The position numbers and the translations under genes were made by a program. Of a stretch of DNA of 64,000 bases, positions 1-10,684 are shown one piece after another. The stretch spans positions 434,001-498,000 of the forward strand of contig JAMAHW010000018.1 of assembly GCA_023627715.1 (NCBI GenBank). Direction: 5' to 3'. Source of the stretch: Periconia sp. R9002. Taxonomy: Eukaryota; Ascomycota; Dothideomycetes; Pleosporales; Periconiaceae. How positions within the stretch are numbered: position 1 is the stretch's first letter; every line of letters starts with the position of its first letter. Under the pieces are notes generated by a model. It worked only from the letters and a program-made list of their open reading frames with translations. It made no database searches and was not told the origin of the DNA.

Positions 1-266
1 GTTTGCAGCAGATACGGCATCCTTGACAGTTTCGACGACTTTGGTTTTGTCGGCGCCCAGTTGGGTCGCGAGGTCATCGGCGCGCTTCTTGGTGCGATTG
101 TAGAGGATGAGCGGCTTGTCCAGGTTGCCCTTCTCAACCAGATTCTTGGCCATGCCCTAAGAAAGATGGTCAACATCATGGTGGCCTTCAATCGCATGCG
201 AAAGAAGCACATTGGACATACCCTGCCCATGTTCCCAAGGCCGATCCAAGCGATTTGAGGTGACAT
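1..266 (-). CDS. 6-phosphogluconate/3-hydroxyisobutyrate dehydrogenase-like protein (5' part)
   Basis: Partial gene read leftwards and cut by the window edge. Exon 1 is 266-222 (ATG at 266), intron 221-157 (65 nt, gtatgt...ttag), exon 2 runs from 156 to the edge, phase 0. The join makes the N-terminal dinucleotide-binding fold: WIGLGNMGRGMAKNL, i.e. the GxGxxGxxMA Rossmann signature of the NAD-binding domain of 6-phosphogluconate dehydrogenase / beta-hydroxyacid dehydrogenases, followed by LILYNRTKKRADDLA, where the NRT supplies the cofactor-selecting loop (an Arg after strand 2 often goes with NADP). Only about 66 residues are visible, so the substrate cannot be named; 3-hydroxyisobutyrate dehydrogenase or a glyoxylate/succinic-semialdehyde reductase-like enzyme are both possible. 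Transcribed divergently from ARG2. Confidence 0.8.
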   Translation of the reverse strand, partial: MSPQIAWIGLGNMGRVCPMCFFRMRLKATMMLTIFLRAWPRIWLRRATWTSRSSSTIAPRSAPMTSRPNWAPTKPKSSKLSRMPYLLQ

Positions 267-781
267 TTTGGGTATTGGATGAGGTATGGTCGAAGATCTG
301 AATGTGATGGAGAATGTAAATGCGAATCTGAAGCTTCAAAGATATTGTGAATATCTAGAATGATCTAGGTCGTACAGGCCAGTATTTATATTATCAATCT
401 GAACGTCTACAATTTACAATGGGGGATGGATATAGCTGTCGGATATGGCGGGCAGCATCAGCATCGGGCCGATAACATGACGTTTATCGATTGGCCGTCC
501 CTGTCGATCTTGCATCTGCCCTAAATCACAAAAGAACAAAATTCCGATGCGACCATCAAAGTGAAAAGGCGGGATAGGATGAAGCATGTTCACCCGCTGC
601 AAAACCCAGTCGCTGGGCTTGGGGAGGAAGAGAGCGGTCAATGTGAGTGCCAATTGCTCTGCTTGTTTTTGCTCGGTCGGGGTTTGGATGACACCATGAG
701 CGCATCAACGGCTGGTTGACTCATCATCTCCCTTCCTGTCTCACTGCCTCGTCTTACACATTCGCCCATATCGAACGCTCG
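267..781. other. Divergent promoter region, no gene
   Basis: Shared 5' region between the dehydrogenase (-) and ARG2 (+). An ATG at 586 with 19 codons before a gtgagt at 643 could be an alternative ARG2 first exon (see ARG2). It contains a perfect TGACTCA at 717-723. No other coding signal is convincing. Confidence 0.6.
717..723 (+). promoter_or_regulatory. GCN4/CPC1-type general amino-acid control box TGACTCA
   Basis: Perfect TGACTCA palindrome, 59 bp upstream of the preferred ARG2 start codon. This is the known binding site of Gcn4/CpcA/CPC1 bZIP activators, which induce amino-acid biosynthesis genes on starvation. Its place directly ahead of an arginine-pathway gene makes function likely. 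It also favours the ARG2 model starting at 782: in the alternative model starting at 586 the box would lie inside an intron. Confidence 0.6.
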
Positions 782-2963
782 ATGTTGACATTGCGATCAA
801 TAGGTTCCCCCAAAGTGCGGCGCTGACAATGTCTCCCTCTCGAATCACACCTCGCTCCCAGCCGCCATCGCCCGACGCTCGTATTCCAACAATGGCAAGC
901 AGAGTGTCGCAAAAGAGCGGCAACGCGCCGAACGAGATCAATTGACTCGTCTCCTGAAAGAATCCCCCGGGAAACGTGACGCGCGGAATTTCCTCAAACA
1001 CTTCGATACGCCCAAGCCTACCAATACGATTTCGAACGCGAATGCAGATACAAAGGTACAACAGGCGCACCACAATGAATGGAGGCTTTCTCAGACGGGT
1101 GTGAATCTGGGTAGTCTATATGAGCCAACAAAAGCCATTCAAAACAACCCTGTGTGGACACAGCAAGAGCTCCCGGAAAAGGCACCCCGGGCCACAGATC
1201 TGGAGCCTCTTCACCTCGCGTTGGTGAAGCTCCGCCAGCCCCAGGCCCTGGACGATGAAACGTTAGGAAATCTTGCCTTGACGTTGGGTCAGATGGCAAA
1301 ATTAGGGCTCAACATTGTCGTGGTCATCGATTGTGACGAGCAGGTGCAGCCATACAAGGTCGAATTGGATACTGCCTGGGAGGCCGTAGTTCGGGAACAA
1401 ACATGCCGGGTTGCCGACGCCTTGGACGCATTCAACCAGCCTGGCGCCTTTGCTGTTCACCATGCTTTAGGCGTATCTGGCCTTGGTACCGACAAATTCG
1501 CTGGAACACAAGCATCGGAAAGGGTTGAGGTGAAGAACAACCACCTCCTTTTCCCTCCGCTCGAAGAGGGAATCATTCCTGTGCTTCCATGCTTTGCGTA
1601 TAATGCTGATTTGAAAAAAACGCGAGTACACGCGGACGATGTGGTTCTTGCGTTGACCCGCGAGTTTGCCGGCATCACCACCCGGAGTAGCACGGAAACA
1701 TCACAGGATAGGCATGACGCTCTCTATCGCAAGGACCGCACAGAATCGGATGTGACTGTTTTGGACCGCATCATCATCTTAGACCCATTGGGTGGAATAC
1801 CTTCACAAGACCGAGCCGATGGAGCGCACGTATTCATCAACCTGGAAGCGGAGCATAGCGACGTGCGACAGGAATTGCAAAGTGCACCTATTATACCTCA
1901 TTCTATTCAAGACTCATCGCCATCACTTGGTGCTTATAATCCCATATCCGAGTTTGTGGAGTCTGAAATCGCACGTCCGCCTTCCCAAGACGCTGAGCAG
2001 TTATCCGAAACTCATCTACCATCACGCCATGTCAAAAACCTCGACTTAGCCCACCGAGCACTCAGACTCCTTCCCCCATCCTCATCGGCTTTGATCATCA
2101 CCCCGGAAGAAGCAGCTATATCATCACAAACGGCCTCCAAAGATCCCACCTCCACAGGGGTCCGCACCCGACGCTCCAAAAACCCTCTCATCCACAACCT
2201 CCTCACCGACAAGCCCATGACCTCCTCCTCTCTTCCCGCTCCCTTAGTAACCCGACACCTCGAATCTACAGCCCCGAACCCGGCAACCTTCCTTAAAAAA
2301 GGCATACCCGTCACCATGGTCCCGGACCCGCGCGAAACTGGGCCCTGGAAACCCCCCTCCCCCTCACAACCCAGCATCGAACTCGAAAACGACCCCCGCA
2401 TCAACTTCCCCCGCCTCGTTGACCTCATCGAAGACTCGTTCCGCCGCAAACTCGACGTCCGCCACTACCTCGAACGCGTGCGCGGCCGCATCGCCGGCGT
2501 CATCATCGCAGGCGACTACGAGGGGGGCGCCATCTGTACATGGGAACACCCATCCTCCCTCCTCACCCCCCCTCCACACAACTCGCCCCTCTGGATCCCG
2601 TACCTCGACAAATTCGCCGTTCTCACGTCCTCGCAGGGCTCCGGGGGCGTCGCAGACATCGTGTGGGGCGCCCTCACACGCTCCGCGTTCCCCGACGGCG
2701 TCGTGTGGAGGAGCCGCAAGAAGAACCCTGTCAACAAGTGGTACTTCGAGCGCAGCGTCGGCATGTGGAATCTCCCGGACGGGTATTGGACCATGTTTTG
2801 GACGTCGGAGGGCATTGCCGATGAGGTTGCCGAGAGGCGGCGCCGTTGTCTGCAGACGGGCAAGGAGGTGGACAAGCAGGAGGTGATGACTAGATGGGAT
2901 GCGTATGTGGATGTTTGTGCTGGCGTTAAACCGAGTTGGAGTGATGCTAAGACGCCTGATTGA
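782..2963 (+). CDS. ARG2: Amino-acid N-acetyltransferase (N-acetylglutamate synthase), mitochondrial
   Basis: First step of arginine/ornithine synthesis: acetyl-CoA + glutamate to N-acetylglutamate in the mitochondrial matrix. The C-terminal third carries the fungal NAGS/DUF619-type GNAT domain, including YLDKFAVLTSSQGSGGVAD, VVWRSRKKNPVNKWYFERS and DGYWTMFWTS; the middle holds the degenerate amino-acid-kinase-like region. The main exon is open from 804 to 2963 but has no early ATG. Preferred start: ATG 782, exon 782-803, intron 804-861 (weak donor gttccc, branch-like ctgac, acceptor cag), exon 862-2963. This gives an N-terminus MLTLRSIAAIARRSYSN, a good matrix presequence with an RRSYS processing motif; about 707 residues. 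Alternatives: exon 586-642 joined to 804, or exon 782-814 (donor gtgcgg) joined to 903. Family assignment is secure, the first exon is not. Confidence 0.88.
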
Positions 2964-3385
2964 GGTGGTGAAGTTGGTCGTTCTCAAATGTATAGATGAA
3001 GCAAACATAAAGCATGTATAGCTGCGAATGGAATACTTACCTACCAACCTACCTACCAACCAACGTCCATTCCACAGCATCTGCAACCCTCAAAGAAAGC
3101 GAGATAAGAACGTGATCAGGAATTCTACCCATCGCGACGTTTCGTATCCAAGACACACCATCTACTTTACTTAACCATCTAACTATTATCCATTCATTCA
3201 TTCATCTATCTATCTAACTACCCTGTAACTCCACTACACCACCTATCCTCCCCCTCCCCCTACAGTAAACAACCCCCATTGAACCTTAACAACCAGCACA
3301 TAAAACACTTATCTATTCATCTACCTATATACCTTAACACCTCCTTACTCCCTTACCTACCTACTTACATCAACACATCTTCATA

Positions 3386-3432
3386 CCCCCATCACCATCA
3401 CCATCACCATCACAATCCTAACCCTAACCCCA
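3386..3432. repeat. CATCAC microsatellite followed by two CCCTAA units
   Basis: Four consecutive CATCAC-type units run into ATCCTAACCCTAACCCC. The last part matches two copies of the TTAGGG telomere unit in reverse. Two units are too few to argue for an internal telomere. Confidence 0.7.
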
Positions 3433-3737
3433 TCCTCTCTCTCTCCACACACACACACATTCCTCCGTCTTACTCTTACTCTTACGCTTACTCCAGACTA
3501 AGCTCCTCGTGTTTTTCGTATCAATCCGCTAGTTACCTCCATCCTAACCTAACCACACCCTCAAACGAATCAAAAATTCGCCGGAGCCAGGGGGACGGAC
3601 ACGGAAACGGAACGAGGTCCCAGGGGGAGGGAGGGAGGGATACGAGGTGTACAGTAAGAGTGAGGGGGGTGAGTGGGGTTTGAACGGGACGGAGGAGGAT
3701 GGGGTAATGCTGAGTTGGGGGTATGTGGTTGTGTATG

Positions 3738-3766
3738 TTGGTTGGTTGGTTGGTTGGTTGGTTGGT
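3738..3766. repeat. (TTGG)n microsatellite
   Basis: About seven tandem TTGG units, intergenic. Confidence 0.85.
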
Positions 3767-3890
3767 GTTGGGTGTGATGGGATGTCTAGGTATCTGGAAA
3801 GACGAGTTGATCATAATGCAGTGCAGTGAAGTGCACTGAATTGCAGTATGGAGGATAGATTTTGGTGGATAAATGTATGTTTACACGCCC

Positions 3891-3914
3891 AAAAAAAAAA
3901 AAAAAAAAAAAAAA
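3891..3914. repeat. Poly(A) run, 24 nt
   Basis: Uninterrupted run of 24 A directly after cacgccc. It is not preceded by a recognisable retroelement or processed gene copy, and it sits in simple-sequence DNA. Confidence 0.85.
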
Positions 3915-5033
3915 GGGAGCAAAAACAATCGTCGTCAAAGTATTCTTATTTGCTCACCGTATAGTATCAACACGGTAGAAAACAATTCGCAATAAACGTC
4001 CTCGGCTACTTGCAACGCTACATGAACAATCACAACTTTTTTTAACCCCACTTTTTGAACTGGAGCCTAGGCAGCCTAGGTAGGTAGTATTCGTACTATT
4101 CAAATGGCGTATAATGATACGTGAACAATGGGATGGGTGTATGGTGCATTTTTTTTGGTGGTAGTGAGGGGTAGAGGAGGGATAGAGAGACAGAGAGGGG
4201 AGGTATGACGTGTGATGTGATATGATATCGATGAGAGGAGGAGAGTAATGTGATGTCTGTTTGTGAGACTGTGAGGAGGTACCTAGACGGAAGAAGTCGG
4301 TGGTAAGACGGGGTGTCGCGGAGATGGATGGAATTGATTTCTGGAGAAAGCGGAAGGGGACGGAGAGGAGAGGAGGGCCGTGTTATCTGACGCTGGGATG
4401 TGGGACGAGACGAGAAGGGACAAAAGAACGAGGAGAGCGGGGGTTGGTATACTCAGCGCTAGGGAGCCTACATTTTTTCTGATATCTGATAGGAAGTAGA
4501 AGAGAAGGTTAGATGTGCTGAGGACGTAAGCTGTTCGGGGCTGTACACAGATTACTAGCACGTTTTACGACATGTCTCAAACTGCGTGTGCATAATTGGT
4601 TATGCGGATTAATGCAACGTAAGTACTGTACGTCTTCTTGTCATGTCGGTTTACAATGGGCGGGTAGATTATGCAATTGTACGCGGTGGCGTGGAGCGGG
4701 CGCGGCGGAATGAGAGCGGATAATCCCGTAGGAGGACGGAGGTGTCTTGGCAGGCAGATGTCGAGACGTCGATCAGGAATTCTTCATTCGTTGTTTTGTT
4801 TGACTTGGCAGATTGATCGACGGAATTGGGACGGCCAAGCGTATCAGGCACGAATCGGACAATTGATAAGTGTATTGCTTTTGTTTATGTGGTGGTGTGT
4901 GACGGACTAACACTACAGGTCATGCTTCCTTTGGATGAAGAAATGGGAGGGAGCTTGATTCAGGGTCGGACAAAATGTGCATCTTGTGTAAGGAGCCAAG
5001 ACTCTCCATGGGACAAGTGAGTCAAGATATGGA

Positions 5034-5648
5034 CTATGATTCGATGTCCTTGTCCTTGTCCTTGTCCATCTCCTCTGCTAACCACCTGGCCTCCTTCTCC
5101 ATCTCCTCGTCGCTTCTCGGTTTCCGCTCTTCGTCGGGCGGGAATTCGCTCTTCTTCTCCGCGGCCTTCTTGCGCTCCCGCAACTGGTGTGCAACATCGC
5201 CTTCTTCGCTGTCGAGCATGGGGTAAATGGCGTCCTCGGGCAGATCGTCCTTCTTCCTGGGGATGATGTGTACATGAACATGTGGCACGCTCTGACCCGA
5301 GTCCCTGCCATCCTGGATGGCGATGTTCAGGGCCGAAGCATGGTAGACGCGCTCAATGGTGCGTGAGACACGTTGTACAGTGAGGAAAAGGTCTTGCACC
5401 TCGGCCGTCGTCAGATTGCCAAACCTAGGTACAATGCGATGGGGAGAGACCAGTACATGTCCTGGAAGTAGTGGCTTCAAGTTCACAAAGGCGAATGATA
5501 GAGGCGATGTGTGGAAGACCTGGTTCGATGTTACCTATTGGATCTTTGGCCATCCGGATGATGCGTTGTTGTCCACGCACAGGGTACGCACATGGCTGGT
5601 GACTACAAAGTCGCTGAATTTGACGACGTCTCTTATTAGTGGGGGCAT
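5034..5648 (-). CDS. HIT-family dinucleoside polyphosphate hydrolase (FHIT/Hnt2/Aph1-like)
   Basis: Two exons: 5648-5592 and 5519-5034, intron 5591-5520 (72 nt, gtgcgt...ccag), phase 0; 180 residues. FHIT-type enzymes cleave Ap3A/Ap4A to AMP plus ADP/ATP. Seen in the sequence: an N-terminal strand pair (KFSDFVVTSHVFHTSPLSFA; the splice falls after TSH), the PGHVLVSPHR motif, NIAIQDGRDSGQSVPH and the catalytic histidine triad HVHVHIIPR (HxHxHxx) where the middle His is the nucleophile. A charged Glu/Lys-rich tail of about 55 residues ending in KDKDKD follows, longer than in human FHIT, and fits the 180-aa yeast-type size. The first exon is needed because the second alone starts inside the conserved NLKPLLPGH strand. 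Confidence 0.9.
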
Positions 5649-5913
5649 TCCGAGACTGGTGTGATGTACAGCTTATGAGAGCGAAAAGAGTGAGGCTCCA
5701 ACTCGAAAGCTTTAGATTGATAGGTAGATTGGTTGGTAGAGCTCGGGGTGGCGGCGTCGGAGATTCGGCAGCCATCTCCGTCCTCTTGGCATTTCTCGCT
5801 TTGAAATGCTCGCGAGGCTGAGCCACCAATTCGGGGAAAGCATTGCCAGCAAGCAACGTACACATTATGTACGAAGCCGCGGGAGCCCCGAGGCGAATCT
5901 GCGGAAGCTGCAG

Positions 5914-5942
5914 GCGAGACGAGACGAGACGAGACGAGACGA
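5914..5942. repeat. (GACGA)n pentanucleotide repeat
   Basis: About six tandem GACGA units followed by a T run, in the upstream region of the HIT gene. Confidence 0.85.
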
Positions 5943-6651
5943 TTTTTTTCTTTCCATAGACGGCGGAACTACGTATTCACGTGACTGCAGGATGGAGCTT
6001 GAATGTTTACCTACTGCTTCCAGATTCAGCGGCAAGGGAAGCGAACATCTGAACAGCTTGAGGGACAAAGCCACATACGCACCAAGAGAGAGGGAAACCG
6101 GATGACGAGTGCAATCAATTGTTTACAGAGTCAATCATCCTGACCATTCCTGTCCAATCCACTGTGCATGCACGCAACCGTCTTGATCCAATTCACCAGC
6201 GGCCTCGGGGTGATACAGTATTACAGTCACTACTGGCTTCTACACACCAAACCCCCCCAACGTCAGCCGACGCTACGAATGCGCAGAAGCGACTCCCACT
6301 CGTGCCGCGTTCTTGCACATCTATTCGCGTACTCCTCCTTTACCCCCCAGACTACTTTCTCAGCCCGGCGCATGCGAACTGTGTCATGACCTGGATACGC
6401 TCGCATTCCACTCAGCAGCCGCCGCCAATTCTCCCTTCCCTCTATCCTGGCATCTGGCCTTATCCTGCTGCCTGGCTGGTGCTGCGACGCCGCGACGCGA
6501 CATCCAAGGAAGGTCTCTCGTCGTCACTATGCCAACTCCGTAGACGGTCCGTCGGACCAACTCATGTTACTACCTACTTATTACCTATACACACTTGGTA
6601 GCATGTCGCTATCAGCAGTGACGATGAAGACTAATCACCACCTACCACCTG

Positions 6652-6658
6652 TATAAAT
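6652..6658 (+). promoter_or_regulatory. TATA box candidate (TATAAAT)
   Basis: TATAAAT followed by a CT-rich tract (ttttgctctcttcatttctcc) typical of fungal transcription starts. If used, it gives a leader of about 1.1 kb for the STEEP1-like gene, which probably contains an unrecognised 5' UTR intron. Confidence 0.45.
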
Positions 6659-7797
6659 CTACATCCGCCCCAGGCGACGTCTTTTGCTCTCTTCATTTCT
6701 CCTCATCAAACTCTACCAAACAAACGCACACGCTCCCCCGCTGACACGACAGCCCTCATTCCCCTCCAACTCACTGATAAGAACGACCGACCCGCTGTCT
6801 GGGCTGGGTTTGTTGTGGACCAGACCCTGACCAAAAGAACAAAGTGGAACGAGCGAGCCCGCCCATCCCAAGGCAAGCTATTAACCAGCATCCGCCAGCG
6901 ACCAGATCCCTAAATCCGTGCTCGCTTTGTCGTTGACATTTTGCCATTTTGGCCGCCGGTCCCGTCCTTCACAAGCGAAACAGTAGACGCGAACTTGGCT
7001 ACCGAGTCGCGCTCCAACTAAGCAACAGACCATCTTCAAAACACATCTGTTTCTTCACCACCCCCAGACCAGCCGCCCATTCCCGCAGCACAGTCACCGT
7101 CGCCTCGTCCCTCAGTGGTCACTGAACACCGACGTGCATTCTCCCACGCCTTGGCTGTTTCTCAGTCAACCCCACTACCGCACGTAGCCCACTTCTGCCC
7201 CCCCTCTGAGCGGCACCGCTGCCCGCCAGTCACCTTTGTCGACCCGTTTCAGCCTCCATTAGGAATCGGTCCTGCGAATCTTCCAGCTATAAAGGCAAGA
7301 CGCAAGAAAAGTCTCCGGGAGGCAAACCACAGACAGCCCGCCTTTTTGGTCTCTTTCTAGTCCATACTAAAAATCCTTCTGGAAGAAAGGCCACCGCCGA
7401 TATCTCGCCGACGTTCCCTGACCTAAGCGTGAAGCCATTTATCTAACATAACGACGACACCTAAAGCTAGGTACCTATCTCCTTGGGGTATCCACCACCA
7501 ACCAACGCCGTTATTTCCAGTGATTGGTCACCCCAGACCTTCACTCCACAAACACCACGCCTTTCCGCCAACATAAGAAGAGGCGCTTCATTCACCTTTT
7601 CTTCTTTCCTCAACCACCCTTGGACTGCTGCCCCCAGAATCCATTCACACCCACCTTTCTTCCGAGATCGGCCCCGCAAACTGCGGTGCACCTGCAGGCC
7701 CACCTCCAACATTATTAAAAACAGCTCTCATCACCACCTCAAACTTTCTACTTGAACATCTACCCACCTTCAGGCCACCTCCCATAAACCCTGCAAA

Positions 7798-8382
7798 ATG
7801 GACATCACCCAAACCTCCCGGGCCTACTTCGCCATGCCCTCGCCAACGCCCTCTGAGAAGATATCCCTCGCGGCCAGCAACACAGTCTACACCTACCACT
7901 GCCTGTGCACGCACCTGCTCCTAGCCACCTCGACACCCCTCAGCTCGCTCCCGACGCGCAAACACGCCCAGGACCACGCCTGCATCATGCCCTTACCCCC
8001 TCCACCTCCTCCAACCAGCACATCCACCAAACGCCGCCCCTCTCAGGAAGAAACCACGCCCGTCAACGACCACTACGGGCTCCTCCTGTCGACGCGGCTC
8101 GACGCACAGCCGGAGATGGTAACGTCGGACGACGGCTTCGAGAAGCGGTACCTCCAGCGGTGCGGACGCTGCTCGCTCGTCGTAGGGTATCAGCTCGACT
8201 GGGCGCAGTTCGACAGCACCCGCGCCGGCAGGAGAGACGACGTCGTCTATCTCCTCCCCGGCGGGTTCGTCAGCACGAGCGAGATGGTCATGGGCAAGGC
8301 CGCCAGCAAAACCTCTGCTGCAGCGGAAAAGGGCAAGACGGCCGGGATCGAAATGGTGAGTGTCTCGGAGGTTAAGGTTTGA
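7798..8382 (+). CDS. STEEP1/CXorf56-like (UPF0428) zinc-binding protein
   Basis: A 194-residue protein resembling human STEEP1 (CXorf56). Shared order: an N-terminal YHCLCTHLLLATSTPLSSLP block (human has YYCLCGQMVLVLD then a LP motif), a basic/Pro-rich linker, then FEKRYLQRCGRCSLVVGYQL (human IERQYRKKCAKCGLPLFYQ). The CxC and CxxC pairs probably hold zinc. In mammals STEEP1 aids STING export from the ER; fungi lack a canonical STING pathway, so the ancestral role here is unknown (a splicing-related role has been suggested for plant and fission-yeast relatives, which I cannot verify). The linker carries a PPPPPP run. The last ten codons follow a consensus donor (ATG|gtgagt at about 8355), so a further exon could replace the tail; none was convincing. 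Confidence 0.72.
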   Translation: MDITQTSRAYFAMPSPTPSEKISLAASNTVYTYHCLCTHLLLATSTPLSSLPTRKHAQDHACIMPLPPPPPPTSTSTKRRPSQEETTPVNDHYGLLLSTRLDAQPEMVTSDDGFEKRYLQRCGRCSLVVGYQLDWAQFDSTRAGRRDDVVYLLPGGFVSTSEMVMGKAASKTSAAAEKGKTAGIEMVSVSEVKV

Positions 8383-10012
8383 TGAGAGACGCGCGCACGC
8401 ACGGCGTGGACGCGCCCGACGGGAGACATGAACCACCGCACCGACTCATCCGAGCTACCTATCGATCGATCCGGTCGGTCCGTCGTCCGCCGACGGGTCG
8501 TTGCATTGGTTGGAGCTTTCCTCCCGCCCAGTCATTCTTCTCTCACTGCTGAACCCCCACCGACACGCAAGCAACCAAGCCACCTTTTCTTTCCTACGCT
8601 ATACTATCTTACTCTTAGTTAGCTGGCTTCCTTTCCCCCCCTCCTACATCTTCTACGTTTCCTATCCTTTTCTTTTTCACGGCCTTATAACGCGCGTTTT
8701 GGAGTGTTCTTTCTCATTCGGTCACTGGGGGCATCATCTCCCACCGGGGGGGCAACTACCGGGGTACTACAATAACGGTCTGGGCTGGGTCTAACCATGA
8801 TTCATATGGGGCGTTTCATTTCCTTTCTTTTCCTCATCCTCTTTTTTTTAGGGGTTATAGCTCTTATATACCTATATGTAAAGTAACAAAGATACCCAAA
8901 CCACCAGACGAAATGCTATAACCGAATCATCACATGATATGAATACATAGGCACACACCCAGACGAATGAATCGAAGTACGGATTCATTACGTTTTTTGT
9001 TTTCCTTCTTGGTGCTGTAGAAAGTGAACTGTTACCAGGTGCAACATAGCAGTTTGTCATCTATATCGTAATGCATGGAAGGAAAACCGGGTGATCAGAA
9101 GGAGCAATCCGTTTACTGCCACACTCGCCCGCTCAAATCGTTAGTTACCAGATCCCTCACTGATGTACACTCCCTTCCATCCCTCCCTTCCACCCCGCAT
9201 TTTGTTAAGCTGCGCTACGCTACGCTACCAAAGCAAAGCAGATAGTCTCACACATGCACAGAATCCAGGATAAGGTATGATCACGGCGTACGCTTCTCAT
9301 CCATCCTCCATCAACCAATCACAGAACAAGGCAAAAGAGATGATAGTCGTTGCCCATTATATTCTAGGGTGGGTAGTTGTTCCCAACTAATCATGATGAA
9401 GAAGGATCAACGAAAAGAAAAAAAAACGCCTCCGGCGCCTGATATTTTCTGACATGCTCATCCCGCTGTTGGACGGGCCAATCGTGTTACATCAGAGAAA
9501 AGAGAAAAATCGTCGAGTAGGTGTTCGTTGGGCATACATCGAGAAGGGGTGGATGGAGGGATGATGGTTGGGTGGGTAGTGATGACGACGGGAAGAGAGA
9601 TGATGATGATAACAGAGAACCCCCCAGTGTGGATGCATGACCGATCGGTGTGTACCAAAAAACGAGAATGCAAAGGAAGAGAAGAAGAAAAAACAAGCAA
9701 CGACAAGCAACGAGGATCCCACGCATCAAGCTTTTTTCTTTTTCTTCGCTCCCTTGTCCTGTCCCAGCTTGTCTAGTGTTCAGCTCTGCAAGCCCGCTAC
9801 GTCAAATAGGTATTGATGTGTATGTATGCGTGGGGCGAGGAAGGAATCTGAACGTCCACGTCCCCCCTCTCGTATAACCCCGCACGCGGGCGGTGCACCC
9901 CGCGAAGGAGGAACCATGGTGGTTGGGCGTCAGAGAGAAAACCTTCCACCGTATAGGGTCGAAATTTGATATCCTCGTGCCTGCGTTGCTCGACGCCTCG
10001 GAAATGTGACAA
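8383..10012. other. Intergenic region between convergent genes
   Basis: Contains the 3' UTRs of the STEEP1-like gene and Cdc4. Pyrimidine-rich to about 8850, then mixed sequence with A runs near 9418. A stretch near 8741-8794 reads openly (ending GYYNNGLGWV) but I could not join it to an upstream exon with conserved content. Nothing else seen. Confidence 0.5.
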
Positions 10013-10684
10013 TTAGTTCTCCGCGATCGTCTTGACGAATTCTGTTGCGTGCGCGTGTCAAGTCAGCGTATGCACTCATTAGATCCGTTGCTCATCCCGT
10101 GCCATCCCTCACACCGACTGTGAAAACGGTGGAACAAATAGAAGAAACTTACCCCTGTAATCCACTTCGTTATTCCCGGTATCAATCGTGCTCTTGAACA
10201 GCTCCTCGACCTCCTCCTCGCTCATCTTCTCGCCCAGGTTCGTGAGAATATACTTGATCTGGCCCTTGCCGACGAACCCCGAACGGTCTTTGTCAAAGAC
10301 TTGGAAGCCGCGGATGTACTCTTCGATGTCGAAAGGCTCGCGGAAGCCGCCGGGGCGGTTGAGGATCTTGCTGAAGGTTTCGAAGTCGACTGCATTTGTT
10401 CGTTCACATTACGTTAGTACTTGTATTTCACATGTTGCGATGGAGGATTGCAGCGTTCGCTGCGGGGATTGGCCCAGGATAGTAGGTATGTGTAGGAATG
10501 GAGATCACGTACAGTCAGCGCCGACGCCGCGCTCCAGCTCACCAATCTCGGCGAGGGTTGGGTTCTGGCCGCAGGCACGGAGGAGGTCGCCCAGGGAGCC
10601 GCGCTCGACACGGCCGTTGCCGCGCTTGTCGAAGAGCTGGAAGGCTTCGCGGTAGTTGGTGGAGGCCTGATTATTGTTATCCAT
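10013..10684 (-). CDS. Myosin essential light chain, Cdc4-type EF-hand protein
   Basis: Three exons: 10684-10513, 10389-10153 and 10041-10013 with introns 10512-10390 and 10152-10042; phases 1 and 1; 145 residues. It aligns throughout with fission yeast Cdc4, the essential light chain of the cytokinetic myosin II: LLRACGQNPTLAEI, KILNRPGGF, GFQVFDKDRSG, YILTNLGEKMSEEE and a last exon ending FVKTIAEN (Cdc4 FVQMILAN). EF-hand loops are degenerate: loop 1 (DKRGNGRVERGS) and loop 3 (DKDRSGFVGKGQ) both lack the Glu at position 12, so calcium binding is unlikely and the protein should clamp a myosin IQ motif constitutively. Role: actomyosin ring and septum formation, hyphal tips. The 8-codon last exon is easily missed. 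Confidence 0.92.

Larger units (their letters stand above)
2964..5033. other. Gene-free 2.1-kb region with low-complexity DNA
   Basis: Lies between the convergent ends of ARG2 and the HIT gene. It holds CTACC/CATT-rich tracts (about 3040-3240), a CATCAC microsatellite with two telomere-like CCCTAA units (about 3386-3432), a (TTGG)n tract and a 24-A run. Frames open here give only low-complexity peptides (poly-His, Pro/Ser), so I call no gene. A non-coding transcript or long 3' UTRs cannot be excluded. Confidence 0.6.
5649..7797. other. Intergenic region with pentamer repeat, TATA box and long CT-rich leader
   Basis: Divergent promoter region of the HIT gene (-) and STEEP1-like gene (+). It contains a (GACGA)n pentamer repeat (5914-5942), a TATA box near 6652, then about 1.1 kb of C/T-rich DNA typical of a fungal 5' leader running to the ATG at 7798. 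Short open frames within it have no recognisable content. Confidence 0.6.

Noticed and set aside
2364..3086. Long minus-strand frame opposite the ARG2 3' end
   Set aside because: Antisense shadow of the G+C-rich NAGS coding exon; product is low complexity.
3413..3433. Interstitial telomere (CCCTAA units)
   Set aside because: Only two units within a larger microsatellite; no degenerate array or subtelomeric genes.
3279..3683. 134-codon open frame with His and Ser/Tyr runs
   Set aside because: It is the translation of CTACC/CATCAC simple repeats; no domain, no normal codon bias.
8501..8794. Possible last exon of the STEEP1-like gene (ending GYYNNGLGWV)
   Set aside because: No acceptor gives a join in phase with conserved content; most of the frame is pyrimidine-rich UTR.
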